The notes under the pieces: generated by a model | The model's database searches: none | Told to the model about the DNA's origin: nothing | What the model saw: only the letters and a program-made list of their open reading frames with translations | Shown here: positions 13,042 through 52,700 of the stretch, in pieces | Layout: each line of letters opens with the position of its first letter | Position numbering within the stretch: the first letter of the stretch is position 1 | NCBI GenBank assembly: GCA_029207755.1 | Contig: JARCOQ010000006.1 | Coordinates: 23,704,022-23,768,021, forward strand | Origin: Chamaea fasciata | Lineage: Eukaryota > Chordata > Aves > Passeriformes > Sylviidae | Reading direction: 5' to 3' | DNA length: 64,000 nucleotides | Program-made: the position numbers and the translations under genes

Positions 13042-14983
13042 TGACCGCTCCAAAATAATCACCTCCTGCCCGTAATGAAGGAATGCTGTTCTAAACCCCT
13101 TGGTCTAGTGAGGTCCCGTGTGACTAAACTGCTAGTTGACTTTCAGAAAATAAATTAATTATTTTGGGGCCAGCGAGTACCTTTCCAACCCCCTTTCAAA
13201 AAAATCACCAAAACTGAAGTGAACCGAGAGGTATTGGACATTTGAGGGCCTAAAGGGACTGAGCAAGGTCCTCTCTATGGCAGCGCACGGTGATCCCGTG
13301 TCCCGAGGTGCCCCATGGGCCAGGAGAGACCAGTCACAGCCACAGGCAAAGGGGAGGCAGAGGGCAGGAGGGAGCTCCTGTGGGGCTGAGCTGAACTTGG
13401 AGAGGATGCCTCAGCCCTGCAGCCAGGCTGGGCCTTGAGGCTGGGCTCTCTGCACCCCAGAGAGCCCTTCCTGGTCTCTGAGGAAGGGTCCTGGTGCCTC
13501 CTGCCTTGCCCTGTGCATGGGGAGAAGGTCGGGAAGGGGAGGAAAAGGGGAAAAGGAGCCGTTAGTAGCTACGCTTGTGGCTTGCACAAGGCGGTGAGGA
13601 AAGCTGGGGAGTAGGAGAGACGCGTTCAGGAGAGTCAACGCTGATGAGGTAGCACTAAGGATGGTCAAAAGTGAAGTGAGCTTTCTTTCCAAAATACAGT
13701 TCCCTGTACCTGCCAGTGGGGAAATGTTGCCTCAGGAAGTGCTGGTTCAGGCTGTGGAAGATGCCAACACTGGCCTGAGCGAGCACACAAAGGTAAGGAG
13801 ATGGAAACACCCTGATGAGGAAAGGAAAGGGCATCATTTCTTTGGCATTGCATGTTTCTGGCATGGATCAATTTAGAGTGACAATGGACTCCTAAACATT
13901 TAAATCTGAACTTTTTTTGTGGATTGACTTCTGTTTTTAAAGCTAGCATCTGCTTCCAGTGTTGTGCACCACTGTGAATTCTGCTCCAACAGCTCTTTTC
14001 TTACAGCTCTCACTCTGGAACCTATGTCAACTTACTACAGAACACTAAACCAGGCTCTTCTTGCCCAACCCCTCCCTGAATGCAACACTGAGCAGGACCA
14101 GCACATTGCCTCGCCTCTTTCAAGGAATGGATACAAAACACAAATTAAAGTGAAAACAAGAAAAGGCAATTTAAAGCCTCTAAAGCTACGTAATATGGCT
14201 GCAGAATAGGAACAGACAAAGGAAAATCTGTCTTCTGAAATGGCAATTTGTTTTTAGCAATCTTGTTTTAATGAAAACTGTCATGATCAACTCTAATCCT
14301 CTAGAAATCTAGATAAATATACTGTCTATCTGATATACAATGCAATTTTTATCTGTTAGAAGTGTCTGTTATTGTTCTGGGTCTTTGAAGGATTCTGTTG
14401 TTGATGAGTGCTGCTGTTTTACTCGGGAAGCTTAATTTCCTGACAGAGCTGGCTAAGAAAGTCCCTGGATTTTCTATCTTGTGTGGTATTTTAAGGTAGC
14501 ATTTATAATTATGTTCTTTTCTGTTAGCAAATTGGAAACCACTTTTTTTTTTTGTTGTAAATGTGCAGACTTGTACTTAAATCTTCTCATCAGGGAAAAC
14601 AAATAGCACCTAGTTGTTCTGAGTCCAGGCCTGGGATTGTTATCAATAGGCTAAAGAGATAGTAGCTGCTGTTTCTTCTGACATTTTTATAGTTTTTAAA
14701 TGACCTTTCCTCTACAACTGGATGAAATGAACTGCATGTTCTCTTTGAGTGTGCTATGAAAGGTTTGGAAATAATAGGCACTGAGAAGTCCCATAAAGCA
14801 GGTCTTGAAATGGATTTCTTTCTGTTAACTGGGATATGGTAGGATGGAGAAGCTGAAATGTATGCATTATGTGTTCAAACATGCTTTGGACTCCTAAATG
14901 ACAGCAGGGTCAAGTATGTTTAACAAACAGTCTCTCCTAAATTAAGTGGTTGCTACTGTTGTATGACGTGGTTCTCACTGCCA

Positions 14984-42700
<27,717 letters not shown>

Positions 42701-42904
42701 GGGCGCCCCCGCCTCCGCCCGGCCCCGCTCGGCCCGAGGGGTCCGCGGGCCGCGAAACCGCCCCGCCCCGCCGAGCCGCGGCCGCCGCGAAAACTTTGTG
42801 TCCCCTCGGCCGGCGCGGAGCCCCGCCGCCCGCCGGCCATCCCTCCCTCCCTCTCTCCCTCCCTTCCTCTCCCCGCATGGAGCGAGCGGCGGGCCCGCCT
42901 CCCC

Positions 42905-43130
42905 GGTTATTAGGGGTGAAATAAATAATGCCGTAAATAAAAGTATTTGGGAGTCCAGGACCTGTCAGAGTTGATTAGGGCACAGAGAACATTTTCTTTC
43001 TCATTATGCAAAAGCATTTCATGGCGAAATAAAAGAGGTTTCGCTGTAACTCATGCATGTCAGATTTCCAGGAATCCGGGAGATTAATCACATTTAACAT
43101 TATTTGTACCCCGCCCGCTGTTTGCAAACT
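42905..43130. promoter_or_regulatory. Candidate conserved enhancer just upstream of BEND4
   Basis: About 0.5-0.7 kb upstream of the BEND4 ATG the sequence turns AT-rich but complex, with an octamer-like ATTATGCAAA (43003-43012), CATGCATG (43052-43059) and a palindromic GATTAATC paired-homeodomain site (43082-43089). It is neither repeat nor coding. The clustering of sites beside a CpG-island promoter suggests a proximal enhancer. Conservation is untested. Confidence 0.35.
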
Positions 43131-45090
43131 GCTTAAATGCGGCGGGCGCGTAGGGCGCAGGCTGGTCCCACGTCCCCTGCTCATGTTCCCCCTGTTGCCT
43201 GCCCGGGCCCTTTCAGGACAGTTAAGAAATAATGAAGCGATGGTGAAAGACAGGAGGAGAATGAGATGCCATCGAGAGACGTTTCTGAGAAATGGTGGAG
43301 ATCTGGGTGAGATGGGAGACAGCTGAAGCCGAATGATATGTTGAAGAAAAATAAACGATAACAAACTGCTCGCTTGCTCTCTCCATTCTTTTCTGAATGC
43401 AATTTTGTATTTTGCATTACCATTTCACTTCTTCTGTCCCACTTCTTGCCTGCTTCCGTTGCTATAATTTATCAGGATTACAATAAACCCTCTGGCTTGT
43501 GGAAGTAAAATTGCAGAACACCTTAGTTGTATTTAAGTGGCAGCAGTGGGAAATCATTCCTCTGTCATCACACTGAGTTTTGGCCACTTATTGTGGTCAT
43601 GGCTCTCCCATTTCAGCTTTTTTTTTATTTAGTCAGAGTCAGGTTCACTGGTAATGAAATGCAACCCCTCTCTCCTGATGTTAATTAACTCCTGCTATCT
43701 TCAGCCCATCTACTGCAGAAAGTGGAGTTAAGTTCTACAAGCCAGGCATTCTTTTCATGCAGAGAACACCAGGAGCTGGGCTGGTTTTGGTTTTGATTTT
43801 TTTGACAAGTAGAATAAATCGATTCTTTGCAGCAGCCAAAAGCATCTTAGTAAAGGCTAGTGTAATAGAAATTGCTGTTTTACCTAAGCAAAATCAATCA
43901 TAAGTCTCTTTGTTTCCTGCCTGAGTCTTTAAAAAAAATTTAAAATTGTACTGTAATGCTAAATAAAGACTGGAACTACGTGTGAGAGAAACTGTTCCCA
44001 CTCAGAAATTAAATATGTCCTCTACCTTGTCTCATCTGACTGGCCTCTGCCACAGCAGCTACTGGAAGTCAGTACTAAAATTGTATAAAGTTTGTGTTAG
44101 GCTCTTAAAAGTTGCATTCAAATAAACGACCCAAAATTACTTTCTCAGATGTCAGCTAGGTTCATAGAGCTCACTACCCTTTGGTGTAGATGCCTGTCCC
44201 TGAGCTCCTCGTGGAAGAAACAATCCTTGCCTAAAATAAGCCTCGTACAGACAGAGAAAACCAGCGGTGACAGGTTGTCCTCCAAACTGCCCTCTATACC
44301 AGGGTCCAGGCAGACCATTGGGCAGATGGTGGCTCTCCAGGGACAGGAAGAAAGAAGCAGGTTTGGAGTAAGTAGAGCTCAAAGCCACTGAAATGACGTT
44401 GGGGAACTCATCTGTGAGGAAAATGGAATATGCACTGGATTTCTCTATGCTGAGATATTTGACAGCGCCCATCACCACCAAAATACCAGTTCAGCTGCTT
44501 TTAGGAAAGCTTGGCTTTTCCCCTAGTTTGCTGTCAGTGATTTTTTGGGGTATGTTTACCTAAAAAATCTGGTGATGTCTTCCCACCTTTCCTTTTACGT
44601 TTTCCCCTGAGCTTCAGATAAGGGACTCTGGTGTTGTGGCCAAAAGACTGTGTTTTGTGCCTAATCCGATGGGCTCCTGCAGGTCAGTCCTGTGGTATAA
44701 AGGTGTTTAACCCTGGTGGTCCCACCTTTTCTTTTGTGGAATGCCCTTTTTGCTCCTGACCTCTGTACAGGTGTGCAGCCACTCTTGCAGGAGGAGTGTG
44801 TGCCTTTGAAGTGGAGGAGTGTGGCCCTAGACTGACAAAGAGGCAGGCTGGGTGAAGTGATGGTCTCCAAGTATGGGAAGATGCTGCTGTATCTGCTGTG
44901 AGTGGTTTTGGGCTGCCCTTTTATATGGTTGCTCCCTGTAGCACAGCCTACTACTCCCCTGTGGTCTCAGCATGTAGTCATGAAATTATTATTAACCAGA
45001 CATTTAACTCTGAATTAGAGATCCAGCAGACCCAGTTTAGTTTCACACTGGATGAAAACAGTTAACACGTAGCATTTACCTTGATCAACT

Positions 45091-45131
45091 AAAAAAAAAA
45101 AAAAACCCAAAAAAACCCAACAAAAAAACCT
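45091..45131. repeat. A-rich low-complexity run
   Basis: A run of about 15 A residues is followed by repeats of A7CCC and CCCAAC type. It may be the decayed tail of a retroposed copy or simple sequence. No body of a retroposon was recognised beside it. Confidence 0.8.
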
Positions 45132-45869
45132 TAGCTGATACGAGCCGCTCATTTTCAGAAAGCCAATCACCTTTATTTCCCTGAAACTGTACCATGACTT
45201 GGGATTTGACCCTGAAGAGAAGGTTGTGTCTTTCCCTACTTGTTTACTGATTCAAGTTTTCACTGTTTCACTGACAGTAAGGGCTGGAGATCTGTAACAG
45301 GATTATTGCAGAGCACTCTAAGCAGAAAAATGATGGGAAGTAACTGACCCTCAGAAAAAAAACCTAATCAAAACAAAGACAACGGGCACAATGAAAAATA
45401 AGAAACCCAACATTCCTGCAATATATACTCCTGTGCTCCTAGAAATCATTGCGAAGAGAATATTTGTCAGTATATAGAAAAATACCCAATCTAGACACAG
45501 GCTATCAATCACTGAACACGTCTGTGTTGAAGGTACTGTGAGGTACTCAAAGAATAAAAGTGTGATTCATCTCTATCTTCCAAGCAGGGGCTAAATCTTG
45601 CTCCACTTATTCAGGGAAGCAGTGCTCCTGTGATAACTAAAGCATGCAGGATTTGGCCATGAACTGCCAATATTGCTCTGCACATTTGGAGTGCATGATG
45701 AGAGCTGAGATTGGCAACTCTCCTCTGTAATCTAAACCACTCTGCAAGCAGGCTAGCCATAATTTGCTGCCCTAAACATTTAACCCCGGCTAGTTAATTT
45801 AAGCTTAGCTCAGTTGCTCATGTTTATGGATAAAGAAACAAAAGGGAAAGCATCAAAAGGAAAAGATGA

Positions 45870-46100
45870 GTGTGGAATTCAATATTTCAGCAGCTGTTGA
45901 TAGGTAAATCTTATTGAAGTGTGGCATTCAAAACCAAAGGCCTGCATTTATGATAATGAGCCTAACAAGGAAATGAGATTGACACAGCAATTCTCTGTTT
46001 TTGTTGTCCCCTGAGGTTAGAGATTATGCAGTGCACGGTGCTGTTTTTAGCCTCTTTGGTGATTCCAACTGTGAGAGACAACGCTGTGCATATTTGTCAA
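45870..46100. promoter_or_regulatory. Candidate distal regulatory element
   Basis: This is complex AT-rich, non-repetitive sequence with CAGCTG (E-box), a TTATGATAATGAG stretch and several GATA cores, about 3.5 kb upstream of the BEND4 ATG. It was picked by texture only, and no conservation evidence is available here. Confidence 0.2.
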
Positions 46101-48945
46101 GGTTGCACCATAATCAGGTGACTCAGGAGCTTTTTGAGGGAGAATGTGAACTGCTGGTCTCACTTAAACCTTAATCCACAACCTATGTCAGAGATTCCTC
46201 ACCCAAGCAGTTCAGCATTTAGCCCCTTATTTTCCCTTATGCTTACTCAGTGCTCTGCATGCTTTGAAATAATTGAAATGTATCTATCATGGTTACATTG
46301 TATTTTGAGAATTACTGGAATGTTTCTCAGTGACATTAATTGGTTTTAAAATATTTTTGTCTTTCTAATTAGTGAAAGATTGATGAGCAGTGGAAAGGGC
46401 ATTTATACAAAGGCAGACACATATTTCCATGCTACATTTGTGTCTTAATAAAATGGTTGCTAACTGGTTTCTTATGCCTAGTAAACACTGGAAAGACAGA
46501 AAATATCCTATAACTTTAGGAGGAGGAAATATCCTCTGTTTTAAACGGGATCACATGGTGTAAAAGAAACCCCAAGTCTTCCCAAGGGCAGGAAAATGGA
46601 TAAATGAATTATTTAAATATAGTTAAAGGATACACAGGAGAAAGTAATGGCTCTGATACCCAATGTAGGGAAAATTATTAATATTTTAAGGAATCAATTG
46701 TGGACACATGAAAAAGCTTGTTTTAATTAAAGATAGCTTACATAAAGTAGTTTCAAGCAGGGAGAAACAGTACAGAATACTTGTTGCTGAGTATTTTTTA
46801 GAAATACACCATGGATAAAACGAATGACATAACATAGTCCAAACTTCCATCTGCCCTAAAAAAAATCTTTGCTGTCTGTGTTGGAGTGTTTTAGAATAGA
46901 TTCATCTCTCTGGAGCATTAGCTTCTGCCTGAGCTCTTGCCCAAGCTTGGTGCTTTCTCTTGGTCTTGGCCATCACCAAACAATGTAGAGTTGCTCTATA
47001 TTGCATACCTGCTCTTTGCAACGCTTACTCCTCATTTTGCAAATTTGGCATTTTGAGACCAGCACCTTGAGAGGCCTGCTGGCTGTGCACCTAAAGGCAG
47101 AGCTGGTGTTCCACAGGCTGGGACCCAGCTTCTCCACCAACCTGAGCGCCTCTTGCTGGTTCTGCTGGTTCCTGCTCTTCATGTATGTTCCAATCTCTGT
47201 TGTCCAAGCTTGCAAAAAGGTGGTCGTTGCATGTCAGAAGTCACACTGAGCTGGAACTCAGAGTAGAAAATGCTGATTTTCCCAAGCAGAGACTTCACTG
47301 GTATTTTGCACTGAAGTGTTACACTTGGGCCCAGTATTCACATAGCTTGGTGGCTGTTCAAAAATACGGTCAAACTTTGTCAAGCAAGATGTGCACATCA
47401 GTTACAATGAAAACACAGATGGGATGGACAGAGGAAAGCAGCTGGAAGCAGAATCTTCCTTAAACTGATCTAGATGGGGAACCTGACTGTTTTAAGCACA
47501 GCAGGATACACATGATCAGCCTTGTGGTGTCTACTGAGCAGAGAGTCAATTCAGCTTAATCTGAGAAAAAACATGGGTCTGAAAGATGCCTGAAGATACC
47601 AACAGTGATGGAGGCATGGGAATGACAAGATTCTTTGCTGAAGTAAGGCTTCAGCCCATATTAGATGTCTTTCCCAGCTTTAATGAGAGCCTAGGAACAG
47701 AAGGGTGCAAATTCTTCCCTGCATTTCCCTTCATCACTAGCCCATTCTCAGCCAGCCCCTAAAACTTACATGAAATAATGACAACAGCTTCTCTGCATCC
47801 TTAAATGTAGAGTTCAACCACTTCATGGAACTGAAATGAAGGACTTCCTCTACATTAGTAATCATGTAAAAGCAGCACTAGTAATCCTGTGGGAGATCCT
47901 AAAAAGCTGGGGGCAAAATAATTTTTTAAGGTTCAGAAAAGAAGAAAGTGATGGTCAAAACCTGGAGTTTCCTGAGACATCCATTGCACACTGTCTGGTA
48001 CACCACAAAATGGCTCAGTTGTGGGAGGTTCCAAAAACTTTGAAACATAAACTGAATTGAATTCCACATTAATAGAAATGGGGGGGAAAAGGCAACAGCA
48101 CATACAGGTAAAATTTTGTGGAAGTAGGGCCAGGAGATGGCTGCAGTTTCATCTGAGAAGGAATTCCATCACCCTATAAGTCTTTATGATTGGGAATGTG
48201 TCCACTACAAGCTACATTTGCTTGGGAAAAAAAAAAAAACCCAGGTGAAACCATGTTTACTCAAGGGTAAATGCACAGATGCTGTATTTGCAGAAGCTGG
48301 AGTTCACCTGATGCATCACCCACCTCTGGCTCTCCAGATGCAGATGAGTTGCTACCAAAAGACATCCAGAGGTGATCTCAGAACAGCACTTCAAATAAAT
48401 AACATTCTATAGAAATGTATGCTTTTAGTTGTTTAAAAGTAAAGGATCTGGGGAAAAAATGATGTGTGTAGTTGTCTCAGATAATATTATGAGAATACCC
48501 TGAGCATCCATCAGCTTTACTTTTGTGATTACTCTGTCATGAGAATCTCCTTACAGCCTGAGCATCCTCATTATTATATTCTTGTTTCTTGGCTATGTGA
48601 CAGTGAGTTTGTGACCTACTACAGAAGAACTTGTTCATTGATACCAACAGAGAGGTGAGAGTTAACTTTAGTTAATGCTCTATCTCTGAATCCTAATTTA
48701 AAACTGAGGAACTCTTGTATCGGCCACTCTCCTTGAAAGTATTTACTGGGTTTGATGCTGGTTCTGCCATCGTTAGGTAGACTAGATGAGATCAGAATTT
48801 AGATAATTTACATTCTTTTAATCTGCAGTACCATTTAAGAATTTATGAAAGTCTTCCCAGATGGTAGAAGAGTGTCTCTTCAAGGAAGCATTTCTTGCTG
48901 TCCCTCTACAAACAACCATTTAACTTAAGTAGAATTTAGTTTGTT

Positions 48946-48986
48946 AAGAAAAAAAAAACACAAAAAAACAACAAAACAACAAAACA
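48946..48986. repeat. A/C low-complexity tract (CAAAA repeats)
   Basis: A poly-A run followed by ACAACAAAACAAC-type units makes a simple-sequence tract of about 40 bases. It resembles a decayed retroposon tail, but no source element could be identified. Confidence 0.8.
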
Positions 48987-49559
48987 AACTGGTGGCTTTT
49001 TGGTTTTATTTTGTCTCTGTACTTCTTCAACCACTTTTCTTTTTTAATACTATGGTTACTGTACTTTTCTTTTGCTGGGAAAAAAATCCTCTCTGGTCAG
49101 CTATATTAATGATGGAGTAGACCAGGATTTCCAAAGAAATGTTAGTTTTCTAACCATATATATCTATGAAAGCAAGATACTGTGGCTCCTGGGAAACCCA
49201 AGTATCAAAGAAGAGAGCTATCCAGGTTTGAAAGAAAATGTGTTTCCCCAGTACCTCTAACCAAAGCATGGGCACAGACACAGCCTTACTTTCTTTTCAA
49301 GTGCAGACTTGCAGACAGACATCCTTGCCTCCAGAAAACTGGAAAACTAAATATTAAAACCTGACATACATTTAAGATTTCACATGTTCACTTACATAGA
49401 TTAAAAATGCAAATGAAGCTGGCTTCAATGAGATGCTGACCTGAGATCAAGCTTTCTGAAGACAGGCTCTTTCCACATACTTCAGAAGAAAGAAAGAAAA
49501 AAAGAGTTGAGAGTTTTTATTTACCTGGCTGAAAAAAAAGAAGTGAAAGAACTATTTAT

Positions 49560-49720
49560 AAATATGTATGAATAAATATTTAATTATATATGTGCTGAAT
49601 GGTTTAGCTGTTGTTCAGCAAATACATAATTTGTTAATTTTGCCTGCTTCCACTGAATAATTTATTCATCAGATCAGCTGTTTTAATATTCACTAGATGA
49701 TCGGCTGATCAAATCCTGTT
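49560..49720. promoter_or_regulatory. Candidate distal regulatory element, AT-rich with homeodomain and E-box cores
   Basis: This dense, non-repetitive stretch carries TTAATTATAT, TTGTTAATTTTG and ATAATTTATTCAT cores, followed by CAGATCAGCTG and GATCGGCTGATC. It lies about 7.2 kb upstream of the BEND4 ATG and has the look of vertebrate conserved non-coding DNA. Function and conservation are untested. Confidence 0.3.
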
Positions 49721-52700
49721 AGCTGAATATGTTATTTGATTTTTTTTTTGCCCTTTTCAAAAATCACTTAGTCTATTGGAAGAACGTTGCTGTGATTTAT
49801 TAGTGGTGCATTCCTTCCAGTCCATGGTGACATTCTTCAAGAGTAACCTCCAAAGACAGTAGATACCTTGCTCTTGTCAAATGATAATAAACTTTTGTAA
49901 TCCTGACACGTATTAGGTGTCTTTGACCAGGGAAATAAAGCCCTGTGTCCAATGGTACACTTCTGTGTCACAAATTCATGACAATACATGTATGGTATGT
50001 TTTATTTTTCATTTGATGATTGAATATTGAATTATTTAGATGAGCTACATCAATCATCCCTATATTCTGGTTTATCCAAGTGTCTACCCTGCAGTTTTTT
50101 CAGCACTCTGTCTTTGCAAAGGATTTCTTCTAACCTCTAAAATTGCCATATAGCTTCAGAGATACCCTGACATTACAGTGTGGAACAAGATGGAGAAAGG
50201 ACTGTGTCTAATCCTTTACAAGCCAGCCTTGAAGTCAGTCATCTTATAGCCCTTTGTAGCTAGAAAAGGACTTCTTACACTTAGCACTTGAAAGGGGAAA
50301 TTCTTAGCTTTCGATTGTACGGTCTTCATATCCAGGGAGGTCTGCAGAGATCAGGAAGTAAAGCCATGGTGTCATAATTTGGAAAATTATTTTATGTTTT
50401 TATAGTATTCTCTGACATTTTCATAATTTTTAAGCTTCTGAGGACATACTTTTTCTCTTAAGTTGCTGAAGCCTTAATATTCAAATAAGGCTAGCTTTGT
50501 AAAAATGAGGTTGTAAAAAAGTGTCATCAATCCATTTTTAAAAAAGCCTTCTCAAGCTAATTCTCTGTGACACTCCTGTGTAAGATTACAGAAATACCAA
50601 ATAAACAACAGGGCAGTGACACTCCCAAACATTGAGACCACCACTCTAAATGACCTGTGTAATTTTGAGCTGGTGACAGTCAAGACTAGTGCTCAGATGT
50701 GTGTGCCACAATCTGTGTGCTACAGCCTAATGTATTCCAGATTTCAAGATGCATGCATATGTAATAGCCTATATAATATTCCATACAAAAATTGCATTAA
50801 GAAAATGTTAAAGTTGCCTAGTTCGGCATTTAAAAGTCAGGAAATAAAATTAAGGTTGTACATGCAACATTAACTCTGTTCCCCAGAGCATTTGCCTATG
50901 ATACAGTCTAATTACATGATCAAATATTATTTCTCAGATTATACAGTATAATATCTACTTTTTTTTTCATTTTGCAAAGTGTGAGGTGCATTAGGGAGGC
51001 TTCAGCTTCACCTTCATCTAAAAAGACTTCAAATAAATATGGTTTTGTAAGTCTGGAGAAGGGATACCTGGAAAGGGTTATAACAAGGGGTTATAGAAGA
51101 ATGAGTGGTGTAGGAAAGATGAATGAAGAATGATGATTCAGTACTTCTTCAACTGTAAAAGCTGGGGAGCATTCATTCAGCTAGCAAGATTAAAACACAC
51201 TCATTTTACATGCCACACACATGGACTCAGCAGTGCAGACTCTGAGAAGATCCAAACATATATATGCATCCAAAAGACATCAGAGAAGTGCATAGACCAT
51301 AGAGCTGTTGCTGACTGCTACATGTGAGCTAGAGGTACACTGCCCAAGACAAGAAGTCATTAATTGTTGGTGATGAGTGGCTGGGAGGATTTACCTGGGA
51401 AGGGCTCATCTAATTTTTCTTCTGTTCTTTCTCCAAACAACCACTGCTAACCACACTTTCAAAGCAGTTACCAGTGTTTCCATGCAAACTAATGATGACG
51501 ATGACAGTAATACCCAACATTTGGGATCCCTGCCACAAGGAAAGGAGAGGTGAATGTGACTCCTTGGTCTGTTTACTAGCTGTGAACCCCAGCCTCAGAA
51601 CTGCTCTTAACTGGAGATGCCTCTGTGCACAGCAATAACCCAGCCTAAGATTTTTGTAGGACTATCCCTGTGAGACTCTGTTCCTGTTCGCTGCTGCACA
51701 CTCGAGCAGGATCTTGCCTTGGTACAGTAGAACTGTGTGTTTTAAGCACTGAGTGGAGGACAGCTGAATCCTCCACCATGTTTCTCAGCCTTTTGAGGCA
51801 TAAATATCTGCACCTCAGAGTCTTCTCTCCCTGACTCTAGTGACAGGTACTGATTGTGAGATTGTTACAATTCACTGCTGTCTGGGATGGAGTGCCCTTA
51901 GGCCAGCCAGTGATAGTGAGCAGCCCTGAGAGCTCTGGAACAGAAATGCCCAAAGGGACACACTCTCCAGGTACAGGCTGTGTTCCCACACGAAGCACAA
52001 AACAGAAATGGGGTCGTTTTCCTATGACATGGGAGTGCATGCCAGACAGAAATCAGGTGGAGATGACAGCCATGTGATCGCCCATATTCACAGTCTATTC
52101 CATTTACCTTGCATATATTATCTGCCTCCTTCACCTGCACTGTGACTGCTAATTCATTTTTACCAAGAGCCTTTTTCTTATGCTAATGGGGTTCTTTAAA
52201 CAATTGTTGCTAAAACCTCGCTGGGTTGCAAAAGAAATGGTCCTTTCTTTTCCCAAAGTGCAGAACAGTCCTTCCTTTACTCCCTGACAGGTCTAAAATG
52301 ACAGTGCTGCTCCACTGAAGGTTTAAGGTCTGTTATTTCACTCTTCGTTGGGTCTAGTAGTCAGTATTTTACATAATTGAAGATCATGAAATATTAGTTC
52401 TGGGAATTAGATTTTGAGGAAATCTTGACAGATAGCAAGGTATTATGTATAATTAACACCAAATAATCTAGAATTAGAAGATTTAGCATATACAAATGTT
52501 ATTTTTAGGAAACGAATGATACTTTACAAAACATGTGAGTGATGATTTTTTACACCCTCTGAGGTCTAAGGTTTTCCATGCCTTTGCAGATAAAGCAACA
52601 CAAAGACAGTGCCAATTTTCACTTTAAAAGACACGAATTCTTCATTTTGTAATTTGAAAAGTCTCTGTAATTTTCTGTAATGCAGATCTATATGAAACAC

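Larger units (their letters stand above)
11465..14983 (-). other. BEND4: BEND4 3' UTR, extent inferred
   Basis: The region directly follows the BEND4 TGA on the minus strand. By eye, the first canonical minus-strand AATAAA after the stop is at 11486-11491, which would give a 3' UTR of about 3.5 kb. The distal part (11.5-13.0 kb) is AT-rich, while about 13.27-13.56 kb is GC-richer. It contains a 12-bp palindrome with a CACGTG core (13030-13041). Short ORFs on both strands look like chance. A shorter transcript using a non-canonical signal is possible. Confidence 0.45.

Noticed and set aside
13411..13949. Cluster of overlapping ORFs on both strands near 13.4-13.9 kb
   Set aside because: They lie in a locally GC-rich part of the presumed BEND4 3' UTR, with no conserved motif or splice support.
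46973..47249. Overlapping 80-codon ORFs on both strands with a possible retrocopy look
   Set aside because: I could not match either translation to a known gene, and no poly-A tail or flanking duplication is visible.
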